From: Paludibacter sp.
GTDB taxonomy: Bacteria; Bacteroidota; Bacteroidia; Bacteroidales; Paludibacteraceae
NCBI GenBank assembly: GCA_031292575.1
Contig: JARLGX010000032.1
Location: forward strand, 1-64,000
DNA length: 64,000 bases
Reading direction: 5' to 3'
Shown here one piece after another: positions 8,220-17,193 of the stretch (within the stretch, counting starts at the first letter, position 1; each line of letters begins with the position of its first letter). The translations under genes and the position numbers were made by a program. The notes beneath the pieces were generated by a model that was given only the letters and a program-made list of their open reading frames with translations, was not told the DNA's origin and did no database searches.

Positions 8220-10664
8220 ATGGAAAATACCTCTCCTTATTATCAACTTGCTCACGATTTTGCGTTGTTTACAAATCGTTCCATTTTTCTGACCGGAAAA
8301 GCCGGAACCGGCAAGACCACTTTTCTGCATAAGCTCAAAAAGGAAACAAAAAAACAAATAGCTGTGGTGGCACCAACAGGTGTAGCTGCCATCAATGCAG
8401 GCGGAACAACCATGCATTCATTCTTTCAGTTGCCGTTTACTCCTTTTATACCAACAGTTGAAGGTCGTAAAAATCTGATTGAAAAGATGAAAATGCAGGG
8501 TAATCGCCGAAAAGTGTTGCAAGAACTTGAACTGCTGGTTATTGACGAAATAAGTATGGTGCGTGCCGATGTGCTCGATTCTGTAGATACAATTCTGAGG
8601 CACGTTCGTTACAGGAATAATGAGCCATTCGGAGGAGTACAGGTAATTTTTATCGGGGATATGTTTCAGCTTTCGCCCGTTGCGACTGATGATGAATGGC
8701 GATTATTGAGCCAGTATTATTCAAGTCCGTATTTCTTTCATTCTCAATCAATAATGCAACAACAACCGGTTTATATCGAACTGGATAAAATTTTCCGTCA
8801 GACAAATAGTAGCTTTATTCAGGTGTTGAATGAAGTACGCAACAATTGTTTATCCGATACCGGCTTAAAACTATTACAAAGCCGCTACAATCCTTTGTTT
8901 GTACCACCAAGCGACGATACATACATTACACTCACCACGCATAATTACAAAGCCGATCAGATAAACGGCGAAGAGTTGGCTAAAATTAAAGGCAAAACTT
9001 ACACTTTTGAAGCTGAAATCCAGGGCGAATATCCCGAAAAGAGTTATCCTACCGAAAAGATACTTGAACTAAAAATAGGTGCGAAAGTAATGTTCCTGAA
9101 AAATGATACGGAAACTCCACGCCGATTCTTTAACGGGAAAATCGGGGTTATTGAAAGTGTTGAAGAAGAAACTATTAATATAAAATGCCCCGGTGATTTT
9201 GAAACCATCGAATTGGGAAAAGCTGTTTGGGAAAACATTCGTTATTCCACCAATCCTACCACCAAACAGATTGAGGAAAACGAACTAGGTAAATTTATTC
9301 AATATCCACTTCGGCTTGCATGGGCAATTACCATTCATAAAAGTCAGGGGTTAACTTTTGATAAAGCTGTAATTGATGCCGGAGCAGCCTTTGCAGCCGG
9401 ACAAGTTTATGTGGCTCTGAGCCGTTGCCGCTCGTTGGAAGGAATGGTTTTATTGAGTAAAATTAATCCTAACAGCATCCAAAATGATCGCCAGATTGTA
9501 GAGCATGAACGAAATAAATTGCCTGTCGAAGAACTTGAAATACAGTTAAATACTTCACGAAATCAGTATCGTAACTTTATCCTTTTTCAACTATACGATT
9601 TTAAAAATCTTGTTGGTCAATCAATGCGGCTTTTGAACGAAACCAAAGAAAATGAAACTTCGTTCAACGAAGAAACAATCCCTTTTTTGAATGATATTGT
9701 GCGTCAATCTAACAGTTTACAAGATGTGGCTGAAAAGTTTCAGGGTCAATTACAACGTATTCTCGACGAAAAACCTGTTCAAGAAGAGTTTTTACAAGAA
9801 AGATTGACTGCAGCCAGCAATTTTTTCAATGAGAAAACAGCCATGTTGCTTGAAACTTTAAGGCAATCTCCCTCAGTAACCGATAGCAAATTACATGCTT
9901 CTGATTACAATGATGGCATTCGTATGATTTTCTCTAATATAGCTCAGAAAGTCTTTTTAATGAAGGGATTGAAGGAGAAATTTACTGTGGAAGATTACTT
10001 TGTTTTGAAAAATACTTTTACCGTTCCTGATTTTACTGTAAATGCTTATGCTAAAACGAGTTCAAAACAAAAACTTACTTCACGACAGCCTGAACTGTAT
10101 AGAAAATTAATGCTTCTTCGCAACCAACTTTGTGAACCACGCGACTTACCTATTTATTTGGTTGCCGGAAGTCAAACGCTAAACGAAATGTCGGACTACT
10201 TACCTCAAAACGAGAAAGATTTGCTTCAAATAAGTGGTTTTGGACCGGCAAAAGTAGAAAAATACGGTAAAGCTTTTCTGGATGTGATCCTCTCCTATTG
10301 TAAAGAAAATAAACTTTCATCGCTCATGGACGAAAAAGAAAAGCGGAAAGAGAAAAAAGAGAAAAAACCTGTGGGCGAAACCATGCGCATTTCACTTGCC
10401 ATGTACAAAGGAGGTAAAACAATTGATGAAATTGCGTTCACCCGAAACTTAAATATGACAACTATTGTCGGACATTTAGAGCGGTATGTCATTAGTGGTG
10501 AATTAGACATAAACGATTTCATTACAACGGAAAAACGGCAAAAAGCATCAGAATTAATTCGGCAGGGAACTGAAACAGGCTCTATTTACGAAATGTTGAG
10601 TGTATTTTTAAATTATACTGAAGTTAAAATGTTTATGGCTTGGCTTAGGAGTGGAAAGAAATAA
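8220..10664 (+). CDS. PIF1-like SF1 DNA helicase with HRDC and C-terminal HTH domains
   Basis: The 814-residue protein has a superfamily 1B helicase core of PIF1 type. The Walker A motif is GKAGTGKTT near residue 22, and motif Ia is VVAPTGVAAINAGG, followed by TMHSFF. Walker B is LVIDEISM, motif III is FIGDMFQLSPV, and motifs V/VI are AITIHKSQGLTF and VYVALSRCRS around residues 365-405. The second half adds an HRDC domain (about residues 625-705, ISGFGPAKVEKYG) and a C-terminal helix-turn-helix of the RecQ-associated type (RISLAMYKGGKTIDEIA). It should unwind DNA 5' to 3', probably in repair or replication restart. It is monocistronic or leads into the GtrA/GT2 pair. Confidence 0.9.
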   Translation: MENTSPYYQLAHDFALFTNRSIFLTGKAGTGKTTFLHKLKKETKKQIAVVAPTGVAAINAGGTTMHSFFQLPFTPFIPTVEGRKNLIEKMKMQGNRRKVLQELELLVIDEISMVRADVLDSVDTILRHVRYRNNEPFGGVQVIFIGDMFQLSPVATDDEWRLLSQYYSSPYFFHSQSIMQQQPVYIELDKIFRQTNSSFIQVLNEVRNNCLSDTGLKLLQSRYNPLFVPPSDDTYITLTTHNYKADQINGEELAKIKGKTYTFEAEIQGEYPEKSYPTEKILELKIGAKVMFLKNDTETPRRFFNGKIGVIESVEEETINIKCPGDFETIELGKAVWENIRYSTNPTTKQIEENELGKFIQYPLRLAWAITIHKSQGLTFDKAVIDAGAAFAAGQVYVALSRCRSLEGMVLLSKINPNSIQNDRQIVEHERNKLPVEELEIQLNTSRNQYRNFILFQLYDFKNLVGQSMRLLNETKENETSFNEETIPFLNDIVRQSNSLQDVAEKFQGQLQRILDEKPVQEEFLQERLTAASNFFNEKTAMLLETLRQSPSVTDSKLHASDYNDGIRMIFSNIAQKVFLMKGLKEKFTVEDYFVLKNTFTVPDFTVNAYAKTSSKQKLTSRQPELYRKLMLLRNQLCEPRDLPIYLVAGSQTLNEMSDYLPQNEKDLLQISGFGPAKVEKYGKAFLDVILSYCKENKLSSLMDEKEKRKEKKEKKPVGETMRISLAMYKGGKTIDEIAFTRNLNMTTIVGHLERYVISGELDINDFITTEKRQKASELIRQGTETGSIYEMLSVFLNYTEVKMFMAWLRSGKK

Positions 10665-10730
10665 TTTTTTCTATCTTTGAACTTTCATTTTAAATGCTTA
10701 TATATTCACATTTTTACACCTACCCTATCT

Positions 10731-11150
10731 ATGATTTCTGATCTCTATAAAAAATATTCAAACTACGGAATAACCAGGTTTATTAAATATGGAATGGTTG
10801 GAGCGTTGGGTTTAGTAGTAGATATGGCTGTGTTTTACCTGATGAATAAAAAGCTTGGGATTAACTACGTTGTTTCAAATATTACAAGTTCGAGTTTGGC
10901 TGTAGTGCATAACTTTATATTAAACAGCTATTTCACTTTCAACGTTACTGACAAAAAACTGAAACGGTTTTTCTCTTTTTATGCCATCGCATTAGTTGGA
11001 ATGGGATTCAGTACAGGTCTTTTGGCTCTATTTATTGACCTATTGAAGCTGGATAGTATGATTTCAAAATTTATATCGATATTTGTCGTTGCTTTGCTTC
11101 AATATTTCTTCAACAAATCGCTTACTTTTAAGATTTATAAATCAAAATAA
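10731..11150 (+). CDS. GtrA-family membrane protein
   Basis: The start at 10731 is chosen because the 18 residues before it show no family similarity. The resulting 140-residue protein has four transmembrane helices. It carries the GtrA pattern FIKYGMVGALGLVVDMAVFYLM and the terminal FFNKSLTF. GtrA proteins are thought to move undecaprenyl-phosphate-linked sugars across the membrane or assist the partner glycosyltransferase. The stop codon is immediately followed by the ATG of the GT2 gene, which is the classic GtrA/GtrB pairing. Confidence 0.9.
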   Translation: MISDLYKKYSNYGITRFIKYGMVGALGLVVDMAVFYLMNKKLGINYVVSNITSSSLAVVHNFILNSYFTFNVTDKKLKRFFSFYAIALVGMGFSTGLLALFIDLLKLDSMISKFISIFVVALLQYFFNKSLTFKIYKSK

Positions 11151-12092
11151 ATGGAAACACTCAGTGTTATTGTACCTTGTTATAACGAAGAGGCTGTTAT
11201 CGCCGAATCGTACAGTCGACTGAAAAAGGTGCTGGATGGAATAACTGCGCTTCAAACCGAAATAATTTTTATTAATGACGGCAGCAAAGATCATACTGCT
11301 GAAATGCTCTCGGCCATTGCCTTAGCGGATAAACAAGTAAAAGTATTGCATTTCTCGCGTAACTTTGGTCATCAACCGGCTGTGACTGCTGGAATTCATT
11401 ACTGTACAAGCGATTTGGCTGTAATTATTGATGCTGATTTACAAGATCCACCTGAGCTGATTCCAGAACTGGTTGCAAGGCAAAAAAGCGAACAAGCTAA
11501 CGTGGTATATTGTGTCAGAGAAAAACGTAGAGGTGAGAGTTTCTTCAAAAAAATTTCTGCACGAATATTTTATCGTTCAATGAATTACTTATCGGAAGTT
11601 GATTTTCCACTCGATACAGGAGATTTCAGGTTAATTGACAGACAAGTAATGGATGAATTCAAGAAGTTTCGCGAAAAAGGAAAATATATTCGGGGCATTA
11701 TAAGCTGGATTGGATTTAAACAAGTGCCTTTTGTGTATCAACGTCAGGCTCGATTTGCCGGAGAAACAAAATATCCGCTGAGTAAAATGATTCAATTTGC
11801 ATCGACAGCCATGCTCTATTTCTCCAAGAAACCGTTGAAACTAGCTACAAGTCTTGGTTTTATTACTGTTTTAATTGGAATTATCTATGCACTCTATACT
11901 TTGATTGGAAAAATAGTTGGTTTTACCCATGCTCTTTCAGGTTGGAGTTCACTTATTATATTAATAATTTTCTTTGGTGGAGTTCAGCTACTTACAGTCG
12001 GAGTTTTAGGGCAATATATTGGGATTTTGTTTGATGAAGTCAAAGACAGACCTGAATATATAGTTGATAAAAAAGATAACTTTCAAGAGTAA
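11151..12092 (+). CDS. GT2 polyprenyl-phosphate glycosyltransferase (GtrB/DPM1-like)
   Basis: The 313-residue enzyme should transfer a hexose from a nucleotide sugar to undecaprenyl phosphate on the cytoplasmic face. The GT-A fold is shown by VIVPCYNEEAVI at the N-terminus, INDGSKD, IDADLQDPPELI (DxD-type metal site near residue 96) and DTGDFRLIDR. A KYPLSKM motif marks the membrane interface, and two transmembrane helices lie at residues about 235-295. It begins right after the GtrA stop, so the two are coupled. The sugar donor cannot be inferred. Confidence 0.92.
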   Translation: METLSVIVPCYNEEAVIAESYSRLKKVLDGITALQTEIIFINDGSKDHTAEMLSAIALADKQVKVLHFSRNFGHQPAVTAGIHYCTSDLAVIIDADLQDPPELIPELVARQKSEQANVVYCVREKRRGESFFKKISARIFYRSMNYLSEVDFPLDTGDFRLIDRQVMDEFKKFREKGKYIRGIISWIGFKQVPFVYQRQARFAGETKYPLSKMIQFASTAMLYFSKKPLKLATSLGFITVLIGIIYALYTLIGKIVGFTHALSGWSSLIILIIFFGGVQLLTVGVLGQYIGILFDEVKDRPEYIVDKKDNFQE

Positions 12093-12119
12093 ATTACTAA
12101 AAATCAATATGTTAAACTT

Positions 12120-12668
12120 ATGGGAAAACTGATTATCTTTGGAGTTTTAAGTCTGCTGATTGTTATTGCTTCCTGGCGGACATTATTCAGCGTCAAGAGT
12201 CATGGGTTTTACCGTTTTTTTAGCTGGGAATGCATGGCATGGATGATTACTATAAACGGTAAATACTGGTTTATCAATCTATTAAGTATAAATCAAATTG
12301 CATCGTGGATTTTGCTATTTTATTCTTTATACCTTGTATTGGCAGGATTTATTCTGATAAAAAGAACTGGGAAACCCGCAAGTTTTAGAGATGATAAAAA
12401 CTTATATAGTTTTGAAAAAACAACAGAATTAGTTGACATAGGCATATTTAAATATATCAGGCATCCACTTTACTCGTCCTTAATATTTCTTACTTGGGCA
12501 ATATTTCTTAAAAATCCAACAATATTATTGTTTGTTATTGGCTTGTTATCAACCAATTTCCTCTATTTTACATCAAAATTTGATGAAAAAGAGTGTTTAG
12601 TGTTCTTTGGTAAAAAATATTCTGACTATATGAAACAAACTAAAATGTTTATTCCTTTTATTTTTTGA
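12120..12668 (+). CDS. isoprenylcysteine methyltransferase-like membrane protein
   Basis: The 182-residue protein has about five hydrophobic segments and the ICMT/PEMT signature GIFKYIRHPLYSSLIFLTWA near residue 117. The C-terminal KYSDYMKQTKMFIP corresponds to the conserved YxxYxxxVxRFIP. In bacteria these integral membrane proteins are candidate SAM-dependent methyltransferases for lipids or small molecules, with no fixed substrate. It is 27 bp downstream of the GT2 gene and probably co-transcribed. Confidence 0.75.
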   Translation: MGKLIIFGVLSLLIVIASWRTLFSVKSHGFYRFFSWECMAWMITINGKYWFINLLSINQIASWILLFYSLYLVLAGFILIKRTGKPASFRDDKNLYSFEKTTELVDIGIFKYIRHPLYSSLIFLTWAIFLKNPTILLFVIGLLSTNFLYFTSKFDEKECLVFFGKKYSDYMKQTKMFIPFIF

Positions 12669-12741
12669 GTTATTGTTTTTATTGATATATTTTTAAAATT
12701 TTGCTAAATAACTTGAAAATCAAATAAATTAATTTATACTT

Positions 12742-13497
12742 ATGAAGAAAACAATCAAATGGATTTTAATTGTAGTATCCTCATTGTTAATTATATTAGC
12801 TTTGGTTACAAGCATTTTTTATTTTAAAGTTAAATCGGAAATGAAAGCTATGAATGTGCTTGACACAAAGGAAATTGCACCTGATATTTATGCTATTAAA
12901 GATTCATATGTGAATATGTTTTTAGTAAAAGACAGTGACAATTATGTGGCAATTGATGCTGGGAATGACATAAAAGTTGTTGAAATAGAGCTTAATAAAT
13001 TAAATATTAAACCTGAGAAAATTACCGCTGTATTATTAACTCATACCGATGGCGATCACGTGGCTGCACTTAAATTGTTTAAAAATGCAACTGTCTATTT
13101 ATCAAAGAATGAAGAGCAAATGATAAACGGAAAAACTGCAAGAATGATGAATTCTCATAATAAAATAGATTCAAAAACATATACGATTCTAAATGATCAA
13201 CAAACAATTAAAATCGGGAATCTCAATATTAAAGGAATTATGACTCCCGGACATACACCTGGTTCAATGAGCTATTTAATTGATGGTAAGTATTTATTTG
13301 TGGGTGACGCATTTGGATTAAAAAATGGCAAAATTGACAAACCCAATAAATTCTTTAGCATGGATATGAAAACAGCCGTTTTATCTTTATATAAAATAGC
13401 CAATCTGCCACAAGTTCAATATATTTTTACAGGGCATACCGGTTATAGCAATAATTACAAACATGCTATGAAAGATTGGAAAAAGATAAAAGAATAA
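12742..13497 (+). CDS. membrane-anchored metallo-beta-lactamase-fold hydrolase
   Basis: The 251-residue protein begins with one transmembrane helix (residues 6-28). An MBL domain follows with HTDGDH (the HxHxDH-type motif in which the first His pair is reduced to HTD), TPGHTPGSMSYLI, VGDAF and FTGHTGYS. The active site should face outward. This subgroup hydrolyses thioester, lactone or similar bonds, or has unknown substrates; there is no sign that it is a true beta-lactamase. It is followed by a strong hairpin terminator. Confidence 0.85.
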   Translation: MKKTIKWILIVVSSLLIILALVTSIFYFKVKSEMKAMNVLDTKEIAPDIYAIKDSYVNMFLVKDSDNYVAIDAGNDIKVVEIELNKLNIKPEKITAVLLTHTDGDHVAALKLFKNATVYLSKNEEQMINGKTARMMNSHNKIDSKTYTILNDQQTIKIGNLNIKGIMTPGHTPGSMSYLIDGKYLFVGDAFGLKNGKIDKPNKFFSMDMKTAVLSLYKIANLPQVQYIFTGHTGYSNNYKHAMKDWKKIKE

Positions 13498-13530
13498 CTT
13501 CACACGTCAGAACAACCCGTTATATCCTAT

Positions 13531-13569
13531 TTAAAAGCACTTCAGACGAATAGTCTAAAGTGCTTTTAA
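13531..13569. terminator. strong hairpin terminator
   Basis: A 12-bp stem, TTAAAAGCACTT (13531-13542) with AAGTGCTTTTAA (13558-13569), has an inner AGAC/GTCT stem. The T-rich arm makes it a good intrinsic terminator for the MBL-fold gene. Confidence 0.75.
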
Positions 13570-13714
13570 ATATTTTGTATTATTTATCGACGAATATATT
13601 CCGGGTTGATTTGATTATTTAAATTGTGGATTGAACAATCTTTTAAAATATATGTTGTAACATATAAAGTTATTACAAATAATTTTTCACCGAATTAAAG
13701 TCCCAATCAAATAA

Positions 13715-14011
13715 ATGTTTTCTGAAACAAAAAATCAAAAAATGAATAGTTCAAAACCCGTAACAATTGAAATGTTTTATACTTTAACTTGTCCAAATTG
13801 TAAAATTTTAAATCGAATGCTTGACGAAGTATTGCCTGAGTTTGAAGGTAAGTTTCAGTTTAAAAAATCAATGGCAAATTCACCAATAGGAATGATAAAA
13901 ACAATGAAATTAGGTATTAATTCAGTGCCTACATTACTGATAAACAATGAAATTGTATTTAAAGGAGCACCTACAAAACAAGAATTAATAAACAAACTAA
14001 AAATGTACTAG
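13715..14011 (+). CDS. small thioredoxin-like protein (CPNC active site)
   Basis: The 98-residue protein is a minimal thioredoxin/glutaredoxin fold with FYTLTCPNCKILNRMLDE (CxxC, residues about 29-32) and a cis-Pro loop (SVPTLLINNE). It has no signal peptide, so it is cytoplasmic. The second Met at 13742 could be the start. It heads a compact operon: the next gene starts 2 bp after its stop, followed by a methyltransferase, a DoxX-like protein and a MarR regulator. That suggests a thiol or electrophile stress unit. Confidence 0.8.
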   Translation: MFSETKNQKMNSSKPVTIEMFYTLTCPNCKILNRMLDEVLPEFEGKFQFKKSMANSPIGMIKTMKLGINSVPTLLINNEIVFKGAPTKQELINKLKMY

Positions 14012-14013
14012 AA

Positions 14014-14247
14014 ATGGAAGAAAAGAAAAAATTAAGATGCCCACTGGGCGTTCCGGGTGGGATTATTGCCACGTTGTTAGGTTTAATAGGTATTATTGCC
14101 AACAGTGTAAATTTTGAATGGATAGGCTTAATAACCTCCATAGCATTGTTTTTATTAGGTGCACCTTTCGTGCGCTTTGTGTTAATGGTTCATTCGGCCA
14201 ATGACCGTTTGGATGAGCTGGAACGTAGATTAAACGAAAAAAAATGA
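14014..14247 (+). CDS. small two-helix membrane protein, unknown function
   Basis: The 77-residue protein has a polar start (EEKKKLRCPLGVPGG) and two hydrophobic helices (about residues 16-33 and 36-57). The C-terminal helix is charged (DRLDELERRL). I do not recognise a family. Its end overlaps the start of the methyltransferase gene by 4 bp (ATGA), indicating translational coupling within the thioredoxin-MarR operon. Confidence 0.7.
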   Translation: MEEKKKLRCPLGVPGGIIATLLGLIGIIANSVNFEWIGLITSIALFLLGAPFVRFVLMVHSANDRLDELERRLNEKK

Positions 14248-14831
14248 CAGAAATTTGGAACCAACGCTATGCACAAGAAGAATTTGTATATGGCTTAAAA
14301 CCCAACGAATTTTATAAAGAGCAGCTGTTAAAACTTAAACCGGGTAAAATTCTATTTCCTGCTGAAGGAGAAGGTAGAAACGCGATTTTTGCAGCTCTAA
14401 ATGGGTGGGATGTAGTAGCTTTTGATAGTAGCAGTGAAGCTAAAAAGAAAGCTGAAAAATTGGCTATTGAAAATGATGTTGAGATAAAGTATCTTATTTC
14501 ATCAATGGAAGAAGTTGAATTTGAAGAAAATAGTTTTGACGCAATTGTGTTGATTTTTGCCCATACTGAAAACAGAGAGGAAAATCATCGTAAATTAATT
14601 CGTTTTTTGAAACCTGGAGGTACATTAATTCTCGAAGGTTTTTCTAAAAATCAACTTTCAAATAATTCGGGAGGACCGCGTAATTTAGCAATGCTTTTTT
14701 CGAAAGATGAATTAGAAACTGATTTCGCAGGGCTTAAAAATGTAATTATATCGGAATTGGATACGAAACTTGAAGAAGGATTTCTTCACAATGGAAATGC
14801 TTCGGTCATAAGAATAGTAGCAACCAAATGA
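14244..14831 (+). CDS. class I SAM-dependent methyltransferase, TehB/TPMT-like
   Basis: The 195-residue protein begins WNQRYAQEEFVYG and NEFYKEQL, as in the TehB/thiol methyltransferase group. It has a SAM loop ILFPAEGEGRNAIFAA near residue 35, an acidic turn VAFDSS, and a C-terminal LKPGGTLILEGF. Relatives methylate thiols, tellurite or other small soft nucleophiles. In this operon, next to a thioredoxin-like protein and a MarR regulator, detoxification by methylation is plausible but inferred. Confidence 0.8.
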   Translation: MTEIWNQRYAQEEFVYGLKPNEFYKEQLLKLKPGKILFPAEGEGRNAIFAALNGWDVVAFDSSSEAKKKAEKLAIENDVEIKYLISSMEEVEFEENSFDAIVLIFAHTENREENHRKLIRFLKPGGTLILEGFSKNQLSNNSGGPRNLAMLFSKDELETDFAGLKNVIISELDTKLEEGFLHNGNASVIRIVATK

Positions 14832-14866
14832 ATTTAAACACTATTATTAATTTAAATGAATAATGT

Positions 14867-15220
14867 ATGAAAACAGAAATCAGTAAAACAAGTAAAATTA
14901 TTGCTTGGGTAATTGCAGGATTGTTAACTGCACTGTATTTATTCAGTGCAAGTGGCAAATTATTTCTTCATCCAGAACAGATGGCACAAATGCACTTGGG
15001 TGACTGGCGCGTAATTATTGCTTTAGGCGAAATTACATCTGCCTTGTTATTTTTATTTCCAAAAACAAATAAAATAGGTTCATTTCTCTTGAGTTCGTAT
15101 ATGGGAGGAGCCATTATTATCCACATGACAGGCGGAATGAGTATTTTGCTGCCTTCTGTAGTACTAATTCTGGTATGGATTACCGCTATTCTTCGTAACC
15201 CAGAACTTATGAAATTGTAA
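14867..15220 (+). CDS. DoxX-like membrane protein
   Basis: The 117-residue protein has four hydrophobic helices and the DoxX-family pattern LFSASGKLF early on. RVIIALGEITSALLFLFP and IGSFLLSSYMGGAIIIHM follow. DoxX-like proteins are small inner-membrane proteins linked to redox or thiol homeostasis. It is followed after 4 bp by the MarR gene. Confidence 0.8.
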   Translation: MKTEISKTSKIIAWVIAGLLTALYLFSASGKLFLHPEQMAQMHLGDWRVIIALGEITSALLFLFPKTNKIGSFLLSSYMGGAIIIHMTGGMSILLPSVVLILVWITAILRNPELMKL

Positions 15221-15224
15221 ATTT

Positions 15225-15674
15225 ATGAAAATTGAAGATGAAATAAAAGGCCGGTTTCGGAATGATTACCACAAAGGGCTAATCAATATGACTTTTACGG
15301 TTAAGCAATTGAATTATACCTTCTTGCAAACCCTTAAAAAACACGAATTGACTGAACCCCAATATAATATTTTGAAAGTATTGAAAGGTTTTCATTCCGA
15401 AGGTCCATCTTCAATTGGATTTTTAAAAGAACGAATGCTCGATAAAAGCTCGGATGTCAGCCGAATTGTTGATAAACTTTTCGAAAAAGGGTTTATTGAC
15501 AGGAAGGAAAATCCAATAGACCGGCGACAAAAAGATGTAGAAATTACAGATCAGGGATTGGTCCTTTTATCAGGCATGGATGATTGTGAGAATACAGCCG
15601 ATACACTTTTAAAAAATCTGACAAATGAAGAAGTTCAGGAATTAAACAGACTCCTGGATAAAATCCGTGAATGA
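15225..15674 (+). CDS. MarR-family transcriptional regulator
   Basis: The 149-residue protein has the MarR winged helix. LTEPQYNILKVL leads into the HTH (SIGFLKERMLDKSSDVSRIVDKL), and the wing contains ENPIDRRQKDVEIT with the family DxRxxxxxLT pattern. MarR dimers usually repress their own operon and respond to phenolic or oxidising ligands. Its position as last gene of the thioredoxin-DoxX operon suggests local autoregulation, but I did not find a clear palindromic operator upstream of 13715. Confidence 0.9.
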   Translation: MKIEDEIKGRFRNDYHKGLINMTFTVKQLNYTFLQTLKKHELTEPQYNILKVLKGFHSEGPSSIGFLKERMLDKSSDVSRIVDKLFEKGFIDRKENPIDRRQKDVEITDQGLVLLSGMDDCENTADTLLKNLTNEEVQELNRLLDKIRE

Positions 15675-15738
15675 AACAACAATATAAACACATCTTTATC
15701 TGATAGTTGATTCAATCTAACAAACATAAATATTTTTT

Positions 15739-16422
15739 ATGGTTCAATACAACTTAACTCCTAAAAAATCGATTATTCTGGGCGGAATTTTACTTGTTAT
15801 ATTTCTTATATTTTTTCCTTCGCTGATTTATTTTGCTTTTGGTATTAAAAAACCAGAACATACTGTAAATTTAATTTTTTTCTCTGAATTATATAATTGG
15901 TTGTTTTTAGGATTAATCTATTTATATTCGGTTAAAATAGAAAAACAGAAATTTCTATTATGGACAGAGGTCAATTATCCTCAATCTTTTTATTTAAAAG
16001 CAGTTATCAAAATTTTTCTAATTTGTTTTGCAGGTTCTATCGTGATAGCTTTTCTCTTAAAATTATCAGGACTTTATACTGTTAATGCAAAAGCAATAGA
16101 ATTGGCAAAATTAATTCATCAGAATAAATTATTAGTATTTCTTGTACCACTTACAGCCGGATTTACCGAAGAAATCTTAATCAGGGGTTATTTATTGACA
16201 AGGTTAGAATTGTTTTTTGAAAACACTAATCTTGCAATTTTTATCTCTGCATTACTTTTTGGTATTGCACACCTTAATTATGGAACAGTATCCCAATTTA
16301 TTTTTCCAATATTTTTGGGAATTGTATATGCGTTTCATTATAAAAAATATAAAAGCATCAAAGTTCTGATTGCAAGTCATTTTTTGTGGGATTTAATGTT
16401 CTTGTACTTCAAAAGGGGTTAA
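15739..16422 (+). CDS. CPBP (CAAX-protease-like) intramembrane protease
   Basis: The 227-residue polytopic membrane protein has the three CPBP motifs. FTEEILIRGYLL (EExxxR) lies near residue 136, FGIAHLNYG (FxxxH) near residue 170, and SHFLWDLM near residue 212. These are glutamate-type intramembrane endopeptidases of the Rce1/Abi family. Bacterial members process peptides or confer immunity to bacteriocins. It is a single gene with its own short leader. Confidence 0.9.
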   Translation: MVQYNLTPKKSIILGGILLVIFLIFFPSLIYFAFGIKKPEHTVNLIFFSELYNWLFLGLIYLYSVKIEKQKFLLWTEVNYPQSFYLKAVIKIFLICFAGSIVIAFLLKLSGLYTVNAKAIELAKLIHQNKLLVFLVPLTAGFTEEILIRGYLLTRLELFFENTNLAIFISALLFGIAHLNYGTVSQFIFPIFLGIVYAFHYKKYKSIKVLIASHFLWDLMFLYFKRG

Positions 16423-16521
16423 ATATATGTTTTAATTGAACTTTATGAACACTTTCTAAGTTCATTTTAATTATACAATTTTTTAAAATAATTATGTAAC
16501 ATTGAAAGCAATTAAATAATA

Positions 16522-16529
16522 TAACTTTG
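16522..16529 (+). promoter_or_regulatory. Bacteroidota-type promoter for the thioredoxin-fold gene
   Basis: TAACTTTG fits the -7 consensus exactly and is 49 nt before the start codon. An ATTG at 16502-16505, 16 nt upstream, is a possible -33 element, slightly close. Confidence 0.55.
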
Positions 16530-16578
16530 TGCTATCTATTAAGTTATATTGTTAATAATGATACAATTAAAATAAATT

Positions 16579-17124
16579 ATGAAAAAGCTATTAATTTTAC
16601 CAATTGTACTTATCCTGTTTTTATATTCAGAGAGCGTACTTTCTCAACCTAAGGTTGGAGATATAGTCCATGCACTTACAAAATTAAAAATAATAAACAA
16701 TGATTTCCCTGATTTGGAAAATAAATTTGTATTTGTTGATTTCTGGGCAACTTATTGTATACCTGAAGTAAGGTCGTTGGAGCATCTCAATAAGTTGGCT
16801 GAAAGATTTAAAAACGAAGTAGTATTTCTGGCAATAACCGATGAAAACGAAGAGCATGTTCGTGGTTTTTTACAAAACCAACAATGGAATAATATATTCT
16901 TTGGGTTGGATGAAGAGCATGTTTACTTTAAAGATTTCTCAACCAAAGATATTCCTGTCTACTATTTAATTTCTCCCGATAAAATTATTTTATCAACCGG
17001 CGTTTCTGATGGATTAGCTGATTATAAGCTTGATTCCATAGTAAATAAAGTAGACTCATTAAGGCAGATTAAAACCTCCGAATTAATATTCCACCAGAAA
17101 TACATTGAGGCTTTGAAGCATTAA
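16579..17124 (+). CDS. secreted TlpA-like thioredoxin-fold protein lacking the resolving Cys
   Basis: The 181-residue protein has a signal peptide (residues 1-22) and a TlpA/ResA-like fold: VFVDFWATYC, VVFLAITDE, the insert helix EEHVRGFL, and cis-Pro in IPVYYLI. The usual WCxxC is YCIPE: the first Cys remains near residue 60 and the second is replaced by Glu. A dithiol disulfide exchange is therefore not possible. It could act as a monothiol, a peroxiredoxin-like sensor or a binding protein. It is monocistronic and ends at a terminator shared with the convergent SPFH gene. Confidence 0.8.
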   Translation: MKKLLILPIVLILFLYSESVLSQPKVGDIVHALTKLKIINNDFPDLENKFVFVDFWATYCIPEVRSLEHLNKLAERFKNEVVFLAITDENEEHVRGFLQNQQWNNIFFGLDEEHVYFKDFSTKDIPVYYLISPDKIILSTGVSDGLADYKLDSIVNKVDSLRQIKTSELIFHQKYIEALKH

Positions 17125-17140
17125 GAATATTACTTTTAAA

Positions 17141-17181
17141 AATAATCTCCTATCCAGTTTTTATTCGAATGGGAGATTATT
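17141..17181. terminator. bidirectional terminator between convergent genes
   Basis: A 13-bp stem with one G-T wobble is formed by 17141-17153 and 17169-17181, with A/T-rich flanks on both sides. It separates the thioredoxin-fold gene and the SPFH gene, whose 3' ends face each other. Confidence 0.7.
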
Positions 17182-17193
17182 AATTTTAATTGA

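Noticed and set aside
12742-13497. Possible beta-lactam resistance gene
   Set aside because: The metallo-beta-lactamase fold is generic, and the active-site motif and membrane anchor do not match class B enzymes.
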